Shown piece by piece: positions 44,595 to 54,050 of a stretch of DNA of 64,000 bases. Below the pieces are notes generated by a model. The model saw only the letters and a program-made list of their open reading frames with translations, was not told the origin of the DNA and did no database searches. The stretch is from the NCBI RefSeq assembly GCF_004114955.1, contig NZ_CP030053.1, positions 2,294,001-2,358,000 of the forward strand, in the 5' to 3' direction. Origin of the DNA: Bradyrhizobium guangzhouense. GTDB lineage: Bacteria; Pseudomonadota; Alphaproteobacteria; Rhizobiales; Xanthobacteraceae. A program made the position numbers and the translations under genes. The stretch's first letter is position 1, and every line of letters starts with the position of its first letter.

Positions 44595-45335
44595 TCATTC
44601 CGTGCTCGCGAAAAACTCCGGATTGGTATGTTGCGTCTCCGAGATGTCGCGGAGCAGCCGGTCGAGATGCCGCTCCATCGCAATCCCCGCACGTTGCGGA
44701 TCGCGCGCCTCGATCGCCGCGAGGATCGGCTCGTGCTCGGCAATTACCTGCGTCATGCGTCCGGTGACCGGCAGCGTCAGTTGGCGATAGCGATCGACAT
44801 GCACCTTCACATGCAGGATCAGCGTCCAGATTCCGGGGTGTCTGGCGACGTCGGCGATGGTGGCGTGGAAAAGCTCGTCGGCCTGGTGAAATGCAACCCG
44901 GTCCCCGGCCTCATCCGCCTCGCGCTGACGTTCCACGATCGAGCGCAATTGCAGAACCTGGCTTGTCGTCGCGCGTTCGGCCGCGAGCCGCGCCGTCGTC
45001 TCTTCCAGGGCCTTGCGGATGATGATGGCCTCAGGCAGGGCGGCGAGCGGGATGCGGGAAACAAAGATTCCTGATTGCGGGAAAACGTCCAGCAGGCCCT
45101 CGTCGGAGAGCTTCAGGATCGCTTCGCGCACGGGCGTGCGGCTGACGCCATAGCTGAGCGCGATCTCCGATTCCGAAACCACTTCGCCGGGCCTGCGCCG
45201 CATTGTCACCAATTCGCTGCGCAGCTCACTGTAGATGCGCGACGAAGCCGTCGCCCGCTGCGGTGGCCTGCCGCGGCGAGGACTGGTCATGGCTGAAGCC
45301 GAGGCCTCAGTTTTCTTCGTCGAGCGGACGGGCAT
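44595..45335 (-). CDS. GntR family regulator with FCD domain
   Basis: A 246-residue FadR-type regulator. The N-terminal winged helix has SRIYSELRSELVTMRRRPGEVVSESEIALSYGVSRTPVREAILKL, and the C-terminal FCD domain carries the metal-binding aspartate and histidines in DRVAFHQADELFHATIADV and MERHLDRLL. These proteins sense carboxylic acids or sugar acids. It precedes dctPQM in the same direction and probably controls it and the divergent SDR. The ATG at 45335 is used; 45290 is an alternative. Confidence 0.88.
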   Translation of the reverse strand: MPVRSTKKTEASASAMTSPRRGRPPQRATASSRIYSELRSELVTMRRRPGEVVSESEIALSYGVSRTPVREAILKLSDEGLLDVFPQSGIFVSRIPLAALPEAIIIRKALEETTARLAAERATTSQVLQLRSIVERQREADEAGDRVAFHQADELFHATIADVARHPGIWTLILHVKVHVDRYRQLTLPVTGRMTQVIAEHEPILAAIEARDPQRAGIAMERHLDRLLRDISETQHTNPEFFASTE

Positions 45336-45706
45336 GCGTGCTCAGTAAATTGATATATTAGTATACGAGGCGAACGTCGCGAAGATCAACTAGGAGATTA
45401 GGAGGGGGTGTCTCTGCTGCATTGCAGCAGGAAGCGGCCTTCTCGAGCCGAAAGCCGCGCGCGAGATTTCTCTGGCGACCATGATGGATCTGTCCGCGCT
45501 CAAGCGCCCCTCCTTGAATCCATTTCCCCGTTGGCCTTCGTAAGGGCGCGCGGAGTGGGGAGTCCAAGTTGAAGCGAGCATCGATCGATGCCGTTTTTGG
45601 ATTGATGCGTCTGCTGTCGGGTGTACGAACGAACCCCGACCTCTCGTATCCCGACCATTTGGTGCGCAACGAGCAGCTAGGCTGCAAACAAGAAAAGGAC
45701 GTGACC
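45336..45706. other. Regulatory region between gntR and the SDR gene, with a perfect palindrome
   Basis: No gene is seen in this 371-base stretch. An AT-rich segment with a GTATAC core at 45361 lies just before gntR and may be its promoter or operator. A perfect 17-base dyad CTGCTGCA-T-TGCAGCAG lies at 45414-45430. Both are candidates for GntR binding. A longer open frame runs into the SDR from 45569 but has no convincing start signals. Confidence 0.5.
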
Positions 45707-46513
45707 GTGACTGACTATCGCAAGCTCTTCGATCTCACCGGCAAGACCGCCGTGGTGCTCGGCGCCGCATCGGGCATCGGCAAATCGTCCGCCGAGGCGC
45801 TGGCGGGGCTCGGTGCCCGCGTCGTCTGCGCCGATCGTGCGTTGGACGCGGCCGAGGCGACCGCTGCTGGCATTCGCGACAAGAGCGGCTGGGCCGAGGC
45901 GGCAAGTTGCGATGCTTCGAGCGCTGCAGACGTCAATGCGCTGGCCAAGATCGTGATGCAGAAGTTTTCGCGGCTCGACGTCGCGGTGACGACGCCCGGG
46001 CTCAACATTCGCAAGACGATCCTCGACTACACCGAGGAGGATCTCGACCGCGTCCTGAACCTCAACGTCAAGGGCACGGTCTGGTTCTTCCAGGCGTTCG
46101 GCCGCATCATGGTCGAGCAGAAGGGCGGCAGCATCATCGCCTGTTCCTCGGTGCGCGCGGTGACTATCGAGCCGGGCCTCGGAATCTACGGCTCGACCAA
46201 GGCGGCGATCGGTTTGCTGGTGAAGGGCTTTGCCTCCGAGGTCGGCCATGCCGGCGTGCGCGTCAACGCGATCGCGCCGAGCATCGTCGAGACGGCGCTG
46301 ACCAGCCCATTCAAGCAGCGGCCCGACATCTACAAGCTCTATGCCGGCCACACCGTGTTCAACCGCTGGAGCAGCGCCGACGAAGTCGCCACGGCCGTTG
46401 CCTATCTCGCCTCGGATGCCGCAAGCTATGTCAGCGGCAGCACGCTGTTCGTCGACGGCGGCTGGACCGGAGTTGATGGCCCGCCGACCGGTCTCACCCA
46501 ATTGCACAAATAG
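45707..46513 (+). CDS. SDR family oxidoreductase
   Basis: A 268-residue short-chain dehydrogenase. The cofactor loop is VVLGAASGIGKSSAEALAG, the catalytic serine lies in IIACSSVRAVTIE and Tyr-x3-Lys in YGSTKAAIG, and the fold ends YVSGSTLFVDGGWTGVDG. It belongs to the broad group with gluconate and sugar-acid dehydrogenases. GTG at 45707 is preferred since AAAAGGA lies seven bases upstream; the frame extends further but without family residues. It is divergent from gntR-dctPQM, so it may process the imported acid. It converges on the molybdenum hydroxylase operon. Confidence 0.85.
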   Translation: MTDYRKLFDLTGKTAVVLGAASGIGKSSAEALAGLGARVVCADRALDAAEATAAGIRDKSGWAEAASCDASSAADVNALAKIVMQKFSRLDVAVTTPGLNIRKTILDYTEEDLDRVLNLNVKGTVWFFQAFGRIMVEQKGGSIIACSSVRAVTIEPGLGIYGSTKAAIGLLVKGFASEVGHAGVRVNAIAPSIVETALTSPFKQRPDIYKLYAGHTVFNRWSSADEVATAVAYLASDAASYVSGSTLFVDGGWTGVDGPPTGLTQLHK

Positions 46514-46522
46514 GATTCGGAT

Positions 46523-47221
46523 CTAACCGGCAAAACCCATGCGCTGGCGCAGGTCTCTCTGGTCTGCACCGGTCAGCAGCGCGATCAGCGCCGCCGCTTC
46601 CTTAGGGTGCACCGCCCGCGTGGCGATGCCGGCTGTGTACGTCGTCACCAGCTCGCATCCCGGCGGCAGCGCACCCGATAGCGCAATGCCGCCGGTCGCG
46701 ATGATCTCGGTCGCCTGGGTGCATCCGATCGGCCGCATTGCCGTGGACGTCGCCAGCTCGCGCATCGCTGTGGCACCGTTCGGAAATATCCTCAAGCGCG
46801 ACGCGACCTCGTAGGCGATGCCGAGTTGATCCAGCACCTTTGCAACGTGCTGGCCGGCAGTCGAGGCCTTGGTGTCAGGAACGTAAATGGCATCCGCCGA
46901 GCGCAGGACGTCGCGGAGATCAACCTCCGTCTTCACGGTCACTTTGGGATCGCGGCTGCGGACGGCGAGGGCGGTCTCCACGCGGCCGATATCCGCGACT
47001 GAGGAGGGGAAGACAAGTTTCTCGGCGGCAAGCTTGCCAAGAAGGGTCTGCGTCAGGATCACGAGATCCGCCGGCGCGCTTGCGCGCAGCTTGTCCGCCA
47101 TCATGCCGACAGCGCCGAATTCGCCGTCGATGCCGAAGCCGGTCTGAGCCTTGAAGGCCTCGGCAAGGCCGCGCACCAGGCCTTGCGCCGCACCGCCGCT
47201 CAAAATGTTCACTGTCGTCAC
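46523..47221 (-). CDS. ModA-like substrate-binding domain protein without signal peptide
   Basis: A 232-residue type-II periplasmic-binding-protein fold of the molybdate-binding (ModA) sort: VNILSGGAAQGLVRGLAEAF, GAVGMMADKLRASAPADLVILTQ and MRPIGCTQATEI. The GTG start at 47221 overlaps the stop of the molybdopterin subunit gene (GTGA), which fixes it, and the resulting N-terminus has no signal peptide. It would therefore be cytoplasmic. Being coupled to a molybdenum hydroxylase it could help deliver or insert the metal cofactor, or sense the substrate; this is inference. The longer frame to 47293 would not add a signal peptide. Confidence 0.72.
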   Translation of the reverse strand: MTTVNILSGGAAQGLVRGLAEAFKAQTGFGIDGEFGAVGMMADKLRASAPADLVILTQTLLGKLAAEKLVFPSSVADIGRVETALAVRSRDPKVTVKTEVDLRDVLRSADAIYVPDTKASTAGQHVAKVLDQLGIAYEVASRLRIFPNGATAMRELATSTAMRPIGCTQATEIIATGGIALSGALPPGCELVTTYTAGIATRAVHPKEAAALIALLTGADQRDLRQRMGFAG

Positions 47222-49347
47222 GATGCAAGCTCCATGGCTGCGATGATCCTGTCCCGCGTGATCGGCAGGTCGCGGATGCGCAGGCCGAGACAATCATGAA
47301 CCGCATTCGCGATCGCTGCCGTCACCGGGCCGTGCGCAGCCTCGCCCGCGCCGACCGGCTCGATCTCCGGTCGCTGGATGATCTCGACATCCACCGTCGG
47401 GACCTCGCTGAAGGTCAGGATCGGGTAGTCCGTCCACGAGGTGGTGGTGATGTGCGTGCGATCGAAGCGGACGCGCTCCTTCAGCACCCAGCTCGTCGCC
47501 TGGATCGCGCCACCTTCGATCTGGTTCATGACGCCATCCGGATTGATGGCTTCGCCCACGTCGACCGCAAGCGTCAGCCGCGCCACGCGGATGTCGTCGG
47601 CGCCTTCGACCTCGGCGATCGCGGCGCAATAGGCGCCGGTGTTCTTGTAGCGGGCAAAGCCGACGCCGTGGCCGATGCCGGATCGTCTTTCAGGCTTCCA
47701 TCCCGCGCGTCGTGCCACGGCACGGATCACATCCGTCGCTCGCTCGTCGCGGAGATGTCGCAGGCGGAATGCGATCGGGTCTTCACCGCGTAAACCCGCG
47801 ATCTCGTCGATCAGGGATTCGATCGCGAACACGTTTCCTTGCGCACCGAGGGTCCGCAGCGCCGAGGTGCGCACCGGCATGGTCAGGAGGCGATGGCTGG
47901 TGATGGTCCAGGCCGGGAGATCGTAGAGCGGAACGGCGTTGCGGTCGCTGCCGCCACCATTGGCGGGCGGCGGATTCGTCGAGATCATGCGCGGATAGGG
48001 ATTAGCAATTTCGCTTGCGGCCAACAGTGCGGGCTGGGCCGCGCGCCCAGGCCGTGCCGTATGACCATTGCTCCAGATCGCATGACGCCAGCCGACGATT
48101 TCGTTGTCAGCATCGAGATCGGCCTCGATCTCGATGGCCATCGCGGCACCAAACGGCGCGTGGGACATCTCGTCGTGGCGCGACCACTGCACCCGCACCG
48201 GACGGCCGCCGGCGGCCTTCGCCAGCAGCGCGGCATCGAGTGCGACGTCATCGGCGGCATTGTGTCCGTAGCAGCCGGCGCCTTCCATGTGCTCGACGAC
48301 GATGTTCTCGGCCGGCAGTTTGAGCACGATTGCGAGATCCGCGCGGAGCAGATAGATGCCCTGGCTGTGCGTCCAGACATGGATAAGGTTGTCATCCCAC
48401 TGCGCCATCGCGCAGGACGGCGCGATCGAGGCATGTGCGATGTAGGGGCGGGTGTATTGCCGCCGGAGCGTACGCGTAGCATTTATGGTGACTGCTGCCC
48501 TGGTGTCGATGACGGTGGTCTCGACCGGCTGGCCTCGCAGGAAGCCCGCCAGATCGTTCTCATCCGGCAGCGGCTCCCCCGACGACCAAGTCGCGCCCTT
48601 GCGCAGGGCTTTCAGCGCGGCTTCAGCCGCAGCCTCGCTGTCGGCAACGACGCCGGCAAAGTCGCTGTCGCGGACGATCGCGATGAGCCCGGAAACGCTG
48701 CGCGCGAGCGCCTCGTCGAGGGCGATCAGTCGCGCACGCGAGACGTCAGGCCGCAGCACACGCCCATGCGCCAGCCCGGGCAGCGCATGATCATGAATGA
48801 AGCGCGGCCGCGCGAACACCTTGTCGGGAATGTCGACGCGCTGGATGGAACGCCCGGCGACGCTGCGTGTGGCGGCGGACTTGGCGATTGTGCCAGGCGT
48901 TGCATCGTGATCGAGCGAGACGTCTCCCGCGAGCTCCCAATAGCTGGTCGTGACATTGCCGGGGCCGGAGATCATGCCATCCTCGACACCGAGCAGGGCT
49001 GGATCGACGCCAAGCCGTTCCGATGCCGCTGCGAGAAAACGCTGGCGGACCTCGGCACAGGCGTGGCGCAGCGCGCGGCCGGATTGCTGGATCGACAGGC
49101 TGCCCGAGGTGACGCCTTCGTTCGGGCTCACCGCCGTCGAGGCGCGGATCATCTCGATGCGGCCGATCTCGACGTCGAGCTCGTCCGCGGCGATCTGCGC
49201 CAGCGCCGTGACGACGCCTTGGCCGATCTCGACCTTGCCGGGCAAGATTGCGACGCGGCCATCGGTGGTGAACCGTACCCAAGACGACAGTCTTGGGTTG
49301 GCGATCAGGCTGTGCGGCAGTTTCGGACCAGGAGGCGGCGCGCTCAT
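47218..49347 (-). CDS. Molybdenum hydroxylase large subunit (xanthine dehydrogenase / IorB family)
   Basis: A 709-residue molybdopterin-binding subunit of the type that hydroxylates N-heteroaromatic or aldehyde substrates. It begins with GKVEIGQGVVTALAQIAADEL, has ARPRFIHDHALPGLAHGRVLRP and ends with the active-site glutamate in VGAGEAAHGPV. It lacks an FAD domain and C-terminal haem domains, like isoquinoline 1-oxidoreductase. It overlaps the 2Fe-2S subunit gene upstream and the ModA-like gene downstream by four bases each. The substrate is not predicted, but a nicotinate- or isoquinoline-like ring is likely. Confidence 0.87.
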   Translation of the reverse strand: MSAPPPGPKLPHSLIANPRLSSWVRFTTDGRVAILPGKVEIGQGVVTALAQIAADELDVEIGRIEMIRASTAVSPNEGVTSGSLSIQQSGRALRHACAEVRQRFLAAASERLGVDPALLGVEDGMISGPGNVTTSYWELAGDVSLDHDATPGTIAKSAATRSVAGRSIQRVDIPDKVFARPRFIHDHALPGLAHGRVLRPDVSRARLIALDEALARSVSGLIAIVRDSDFAGVVADSEAAAEAALKALRKGATWSSGEPLPDENDLAGFLRGQPVETTVIDTRAAVTINATRTLRRQYTRPYIAHASIAPSCAMAQWDDNLIHVWTHSQGIYLLRADLAIVLKLPAENIVVEHMEGAGCYGHNAADDVALDAALLAKAAGGRPVRVQWSRHDEMSHAPFGAAMAIEIEADLDADNEIVGWRHAIWSNGHTARPGRAAQPALLAASEIANPYPRMISTNPPPANGGGSDRNAVPLYDLPAWTITSHRLLTMPVRTSALRTLGAQGNVFAIESLIDEIAGLRGEDPIAFRLRHLRDERATDVIRAVARRAGWKPERRSGIGHGVGFARYKNTGAYCAAIAEVEGADDIRVARLTLAVDVGEAINPDGVMNQIEGGAIQATSWVLKERVRFDRTHITTTSWTDYPILTFSEVPTVDVEIIQRPEIEPVGAGEAAHGPVTAAIANAVHDCLGLRIRDLPITRDRIIAAMELAS

Positions 49348-49829
49348 GACGTTGCGATCTCCGATGCCGCGCGCAGCACGGCGCGGACCATGCGGTTATG
49401 CGACCCGCAGCGACACAGATTGCGATCGAGCGCCGCTCTGACCTCCGCCTCCGTCGGCGACGGATTGCGCTTCAGCAGCGCTGCCGCGCTGATCAGGATG
49501 CCCGAGACGCAATAGCCGCATTGCATCGCCTGGTTCGAGATGAAAGCGCGTTGCAGCGGATGCGGTTGCTCGACCGTCCCGAGACCCTCAAGTGTAACGA
49601 CGGCCTTGTCCGCCACCGACCACATCGGCCTATCGCAAGACGCCGTTGCCTGGCCGTCGACCATCACGCAACAGGCTCCGCATTCGCCGGCGCCGCAGCC
49701 AAAATGCGCAGCTGTGATGCCGAGCCGGCCACGCAGCACGTCGAGCAGCGTCTGGTCCGGATCGGTATCCACGGACACCGCAGCGCCGTTGAGCTGGAAT
49801 TGAATGGTGGGCATGACCCGCGAAAGCAT
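49344..49829 (-). CDS. 2Fe-2S subunit of the molybdenum hydroxylase (IorA/NicA-like)
   Basis: A 161-residue electron-transfer subunit. The plant-type cluster is FGCGAGECGACCV near residue 45 and the second cluster is carried by MQCGYCVSGIL and CRCGSH near residues 105 and 140. It passes electrons from the molybdenum centre. An ATG at 49829 overlaps the stop of the binding-protein gene by four bases (ATGA), so I use it; an internal ATG at 49814 is the alternative. Its stop overlaps the start of the large subunit gene. Confidence 0.9.
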   Translation of the reverse strand: MLSRVMPTIQFQLNGAAVSVDTDPDQTLLDVLRGRLGITAAHFGCGAGECGACCVMVDGQATASCDRPMWSVADKAVVTLEGLGTVEQPHPLQRAFISNQAMQCGYCVSGILISAAALLKRNPSPTEAEVRAALDRNLCRCGSHNRMVRAVLRAASEIATS

Positions 49830-50803
49830 CAGGACTTGTTGAACTTCTTGACGACGTCGGCCCATTTCGCGATGTCGCCGCGCAGGAATTTGTCAAACTC
49901 CTCCGATGTCATCGACATCGGCACGGCACCTTGCTCCGTCCAGAGCTTGACGATGTCGGGCCGCTTCACCATCGCGTTGACGGCCGAGTTGAGCTTGTCG
50001 ATGACCGGCTTCGGCGTGCCTGCTGGCGCCATCAGGCCGAGCCAGATCGTCGCCTCGTAGCCGGGAACGCCGGCCTCGCCGGCGGTCGGCACGTTCGGCA
50101 GCACCGTGGAGCGTTGCTGGCCGGTGGTCGCGAGCGCGCGGACCTGGTTCTCGCCGATGTTCGGCGCCATCGCCGGCACCGCATCGATCATCATCTGCAC
50201 CTGCCCCCCGATCACGCCGCTGCGGGCCTCGCCGCTGTTGCGGTAAGGGACGTGGACGACATCGATGCCAGCCATCGCTTTGAACAGCTCGCCGGCCATG
50301 TGATAGGGCGTACCCTGGCCTGATGAAGCGTAGTTCAACTTGCCGGGCTGCGCCTTGGCGAGTGCGATGAACTCGGCAAGCGTCTTCGCCGGGACTTGCG
50401 GGGTTACCACGATGACGAGATCGGAATAGTTCACCGGCGCGATCGGCGCGAGGTCGCGCATCAGATCGTATTTGCGCTGCTCTGGCGTCAGCAGCGATTC
50501 ATTCGCGGTCTGGGTGTTGGACATCATCAGCAAGGTGTAGCCGTCGGCCGGCGATTTCGCCGCCTCGACGGTGCCGATGACGCCGCCGGCGCCGGTGCGG
50601 TTCTCGACCACGAAGGGCTGGCCAAAGCGCTCCTGGAGCGCCTGGCCGATGAGCCGTGCTGCGACGTCGGCGGGCCCGCCGGCACCGAACGGCACGACGA
50701 TGCGGACGGCGTGCGCGGGATAATCCTGCGCCGGGGATGAGCTTGCGGAGAATGCAGCGAGCAGGCCGGCGGCTAGCGCCAGCGAAATGTGTCGGGCCGT
50801 CAC
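49829..50803 (-). CDS. Bug-type tripartite tricarboxylate transporter binding protein
   Basis: A 324-residue periplasmic TctC/Bug protein. A signal peptide (ISLALAAGLLAAFSASSSPAQ) precedes DYPAHAVRIVVPFGAGGPADVAARLIGQ and PFVVENRTGAGGVIG. Bug proteins capture carboxylates and aromatic acids and often lack linked permeases, as here. The GTG at 50803 follows GGGGAGGTTG. It heads the molybdenum hydroxylase operon with an ATGA overlap, so it likely captures the compound that the hydroxylase oxidises. Confidence 0.9.
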   Translation of the reverse strand: MTARHISLALAAGLLAAFSASSSPAQDYPAHAVRIVVPFGAGGPADVAARLIGQALQERFGQPFVVENRTGAGGVIGTVEAAKSPADGYTLLMMSNTQTANESLLTPEQRKYDLMRDLAPIAPVNYSDLVIVVTPQVPAKTLAEFIALAKAQPGKLNYASSGQGTPYHMAGELFKAMAGIDVVHVPYRNSGEARSGVIGGQVQMMIDAVPAMAPNIGENQVRALATTGQQRSTVLPNVPTAGEAGVPGYEATIWLGLMAPAGTPKPVIDKLNSAVNAMVKRPDIVKLWTEQGAVPMSMTSEEFDKFLRGDIAKWADVVKKFNKS

Positions 50804-51037
50804 ACCAACCTCCCCAAATTCGTTTTTGTTTGATGGCACTGTAGAGGGAGTGGAGGCGGACTGTCGACGCCTCACAAGGTCGATTTGATCAGGAATATCG
50901 GCCCGCTTCCGGTGTGTCAGCCCGGCATTTCGCGGTCGCGGGAGGAACAGGCGGCGCGCGTGGTTTGAGCATTTTGCATGGGCATTGCCGGATAAATGCC
51001 CTCGGCGCGCGGGTCTTTTGATGTTACGAAATTGGCC

Positions 51038-53128
51038 ATGAACCAGCACGCAAAGATCGAGATCCGCCACTCCACCTGTCCGCATGATTGCCCGTCGGCC
51101 TGCGCGCTCGATGTCGAGGTGGTCGAGGGCCGCAGCATCGGCCGCGTTCGTGGTTCGAAGAAGCAGACTTATACGGCCGGCGTGGTCTGCGCCAAGGTCG
51201 CCCGCTATGCCGAGCGCATCCATCATCCCGAAAGGGTGATGTACCCGATGCGCCGCACTGGACCGAAGGGCTCCGGCCAGTTCGCGCGGATTTCCTGGGA
51301 TGAGGCGCTCGACGAGATCGCCGATCGCTTCAATCAGGCCGAGCGCGCATTCGGCGCGGAGTCGGTCTGGCCCTACTACTACGCCGGCACGATGGGCCTG
51401 GTGATGCGCGACGGCCTCAACCGCCTCACCCACGTGAAAAAATATTCGCGCTTCTACCAGACCATCTGCGCCAATGTCGGGCGCATCGGCTTTGCAATCG
51501 GCACCGGCAAGATCGCGGGCGTCGATCCGCGCGAGATGGCCCTGTCCGACCTCGTCGTGATCTGGGGCACCAACCCCGTCAACACGCAGGTCAACGTGAT
51601 GACGCATGCCGCGCGTGCGCGCAAGGAGCGCGGCGCGCGGATCGCCGCCGTCGACATCTACGACAACGAGACCATGAAGCAGGCCGATATCAAGATCCTG
51701 CTGCGGCCTGGCACCGATGGCGCGTTTGCCTGCGGCGTGATGCATGTGCTGTTCCGCGACGGCTATGCCGACCGCGCCTATTTGGACAAGTACACCGACT
51801 GTCCTGCCGAGCTCGAAGCGCATCTGAAGACGCGCAACCCCGAATGGGCGTCGGCAATCTGCGGCGTGCCGGTCGCGGAGATCGAGGCCTTTGCCAAGGC
51901 TGTCGGCGAGACCAAACGTACTTTCTTCCGCCTCGGTTACGGCTTCACCCGTTCACGCAACGGCGCGACGCAGATGCATGCCGCGAACTGCATTCCCGCG
52001 GTGACCGGCGCCTGGCAGTACGAAGGCGGCGGCGCCTTCTTCAACAATTACGCGCTGTGGCACTTCAACGAATCCGTCATCGAAGGTCATGATGCGCTCG
52101 ACAAGACGGTCCGCGCGCTCGACCAGTCGCAGGTCGGCCGCATCCTCACCGGCGATCCCGAAGCCCTGCTCGGCAAGGGGCCGGTGAAGGCGATGCTGAT
52201 CCAGAACACCAATCCAATGACGGTGGCGCCGGAGCAGGCGCTGGTCCGAAAGGGCTTCGCGCGCGAGGACCTGTTCGTCGCGGTGCATGAGCAGTTCATG
52301 ACCGAGACCGCTGAGATGGCCGACATCGTCCTGCCGGCGACCATGTTCATGGAGCATGACGACCTCTACTACGGCGGCGGCCATCAGCACATCTCGGTCG
52401 GCCCCAAGCTGATCGACCCGCCCGGCGAGTGCCGCTCCAACCATGAGGTGCTGCAGGCGCTGGCGCCGCGGCTTGGTGCGAAGCATCCGGGCTTCGAGAT
52501 GACGCCGCGCGAGTTGATCGATACGACGCTGAAGCTGAGCGATCATGGCGACATCGCCGGTCTCGAGGCCGATCTCTGGCGCGATCTGCAGCCCGACTTC
52601 CGCACCTCGCATTATCTCGATGGCTTTGCGCATCCGGACAAGAAATTCCACTTCAAGGCCGATTGGGCGCATCCGCCGTTCGGCCAGACCATGGGCGATT
52701 CCGACAAGATGCCCTCGCTTCCGGATCATTGGGCAGTCATCGAGCACAGCGATCAGACTCATCCGTTCCGGCTCGCGACCAGCCCCTCGCGCAGCTTCCT
52801 CAACACAACCTTCAACGAGACCCCGTCCTCGCAGGCGCGCGAAGGCAAGGCGAGCGTGATGATCCATCCGCTGGATGCCGCGGCGCTCGACATCGCCGAT
52901 GGCGACGCGGTGACGCTGGGGAATACCCGCGGCGAGACCACGCTGATCGCTACGCTGTTCGAGGGCGTGCGGCGCGGCGTGCTGATCGCGGAATCCGTGC
53001 ATCCGAACAAGGATCATATCGGCGGCCGCGGCATCAACGTGCTGACCGGCGCTGATACGATCGCGCCGATCGGCGGCGCTGCGTTCCACGACAACAAGGT
53101 CTGGATCCGGAAAGCGGTCGCCGCCTGA
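51038..53128 (+). CDS. Molybdopterin-dependent oxidoreductase (DMSO reductase family)
   Basis: A 696-residue enzyme of the formate dehydrogenase / DMSO reductase superfamily. A [4Fe-4S] site is formed by Cys14, Cys18, Cys22 (CPHDCPSAC) and a cysteine in GVVCAKV near residue 50. The molybdopterin domains follow, with WGTNPVNTQVN and MLIQNTNPMTVAPEQ and a C-terminal MopB-like domain (GDAVTLGNTRGETTLIA). No Tat signal is seen, so it is cytoplasmic. It is divergent from the molybdenum hydroxylase operon. Electron partner genes are absent, and the substrate is unknown. Confidence 0.86.
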   Translation: MNQHAKIEIRHSTCPHDCPSACALDVEVVEGRSIGRVRGSKKQTYTAGVVCAKVARYAERIHHPERVMYPMRRTGPKGSGQFARISWDEALDEIADRFNQAERAFGAESVWPYYYAGTMGLVMRDGLNRLTHVKKYSRFYQTICANVGRIGFAIGTGKIAGVDPREMALSDLVVIWGTNPVNTQVNVMTHAARARKERGARIAAVDIYDNETMKQADIKILLRPGTDGAFACGVMHVLFRDGYADRAYLDKYTDCPAELEAHLKTRNPEWASAICGVPVAEIEAFAKAVGETKRTFFRLGYGFTRSRNGATQMHAANCIPAVTGAWQYEGGGAFFNNYALWHFNESVIEGHDALDKTVRALDQSQVGRILTGDPEALLGKGPVKAMLIQNTNPMTVAPEQALVRKGFAREDLFVAVHEQFMTETAEMADIVLPATMFMEHDDLYYGGGHQHISVGPKLIDPPGECRSNHEVLQALAPRLGAKHPGFEMTPRELIDTTLKLSDHGDIAGLEADLWRDLQPDFRTSHYLDGFAHPDKKFHFKADWAHPPFGQTMGDSDKMPSLPDHWAVIEHSDQTHPFRLATSPSRSFLNTTFNETPSSQAREGKASVMIHPLDAAALDIADGDAVTLGNTRGETTLIATLFEGVRRGVLIAESVHPNKDHIGGRGINVLTGADTIAPIGGAAFHDNKVWIRKAVAA

Positions 53129-53258
53129 GCCGCGCTCGCACCGTGATCTTCCGCAGATTTGCGTCGAGGCGCTAAAGCGCGCCTTCAGGCAGATTGCCCT
53201 TGCACCTGGCGCCCTAGCTGCCGCAAATGGCTGCAAACCGGAGCAAGGATTTTGCGTC

Positions 53259-54041
53259 ATGACCGACACCGCAGGCGTCATCACCGAGAAGCGCGGGCAG
53301 GCGTTCTGGATCACCATCAACCGGCCGGAGAAGCGCAACGCGCTGAACGGCGATGTGATCGCCGGCATCACCAAGGGCTATCGCGATGCGCACGACGATA
53401 AGGACGTTCGCGTCATCGTGCTGACCGGCGCCGGCGACAAGGCGTTCTGCGCGGGTGCGGACTTGCAGAATTCCGGTGCGGCCTTCGCGATGGATCATTC
53501 CCGGCCGAATGTCGACTATGCCGATCTCTTGCGCCTGTCGCAGAACGCGACCAAGCCCGCGATCGCGCGCGTCGGCGGCGTCTGCATGGCGGGCGGCATG
53601 GGCCTCTTGTGCATGACCGACATGGCGGTTGCGGCCGACCATGTCATCTTCGGCCTGCCGGAGGTGAAGGTCGGGGTGTTTCCGATGCAGGTGCTGAGCC
53701 TGTTGCAGGAGATCGCACCGCGACGCCTCGTCAACGAATGGGCGCTGACCGGCGAGCCATTCGACGCGAAAGCCGCGAAGGACGCTGGCTTGCTCAATTA
53801 CGTCGTGCCCACGGCCGAGCTCGACGCCAAGGTCGACTGGCTGATCGGCCGCATCGTCGACAAATCTCCGACCGCGATTCGACGCGGCAAATACGCCATG
53901 CGCGCCATCGCGTCGATGTCGTTCGACGAGAGCATCGCCTACACCGAAAGCCAGATCGCACTGCTGGCGATGACCGAAGACGCCAAGGAGGGGCTGAAGG
54001 CGTTCAGCGAGAAGCGCAAGCCGTCATGGCCGGGGAAGTAA
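53259..54041 (+). CDS. Enoyl-CoA hydratase/isomerase family protein
   Basis: A 260-residue crotonase-fold enzyme. The oxyanion segments are AFCAGADLQN near residue 66 and GGVCMAGGMGLLCMTDMA near residue 105, with VKVGVFPMQVLSLLQ after them. The expected second catalytic acid position is not obvious, so hydratase versus isomerase is open. The ATG follows AAGGATTTTGCGTC. Its end lies 27 bases before the IS4-family element, and a decayed copy of its middle part lies beyond that element at 56231. Confidence 0.88.
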   Translation: MTDTAGVITEKRGQAFWITINRPEKRNALNGDVIAGITKGYRDAHDDKDVRVIVLTGAGDKAFCAGADLQNSGAAFAMDHSRPNVDYADLLRLSQNATKPAIARVGGVCMAGGMGLLCMTDMAVAADHVIFGLPEVKVGVFPMQVLSLLQEIAPRRLVNEWALTGEPFDAKAAKDAGLLNYVVPTAELDAKVDWLIGRIVDKSPTAIRRGKYAMRAIASMSFDESIAYTESQIALLAMTEDAKEGLKAFSEKRKPSWPGK

Positions 54042-54050
54042 TTACTAGCC

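Noticed and set aside
47839..49515. 558-codon plus-strand frame opposite the molybdenum hydroxylase genes
   Set aside because: The minus strand encodes clear cofactor motifs; the plus frame is rich in arginine, aspartate and histidine without motifs.
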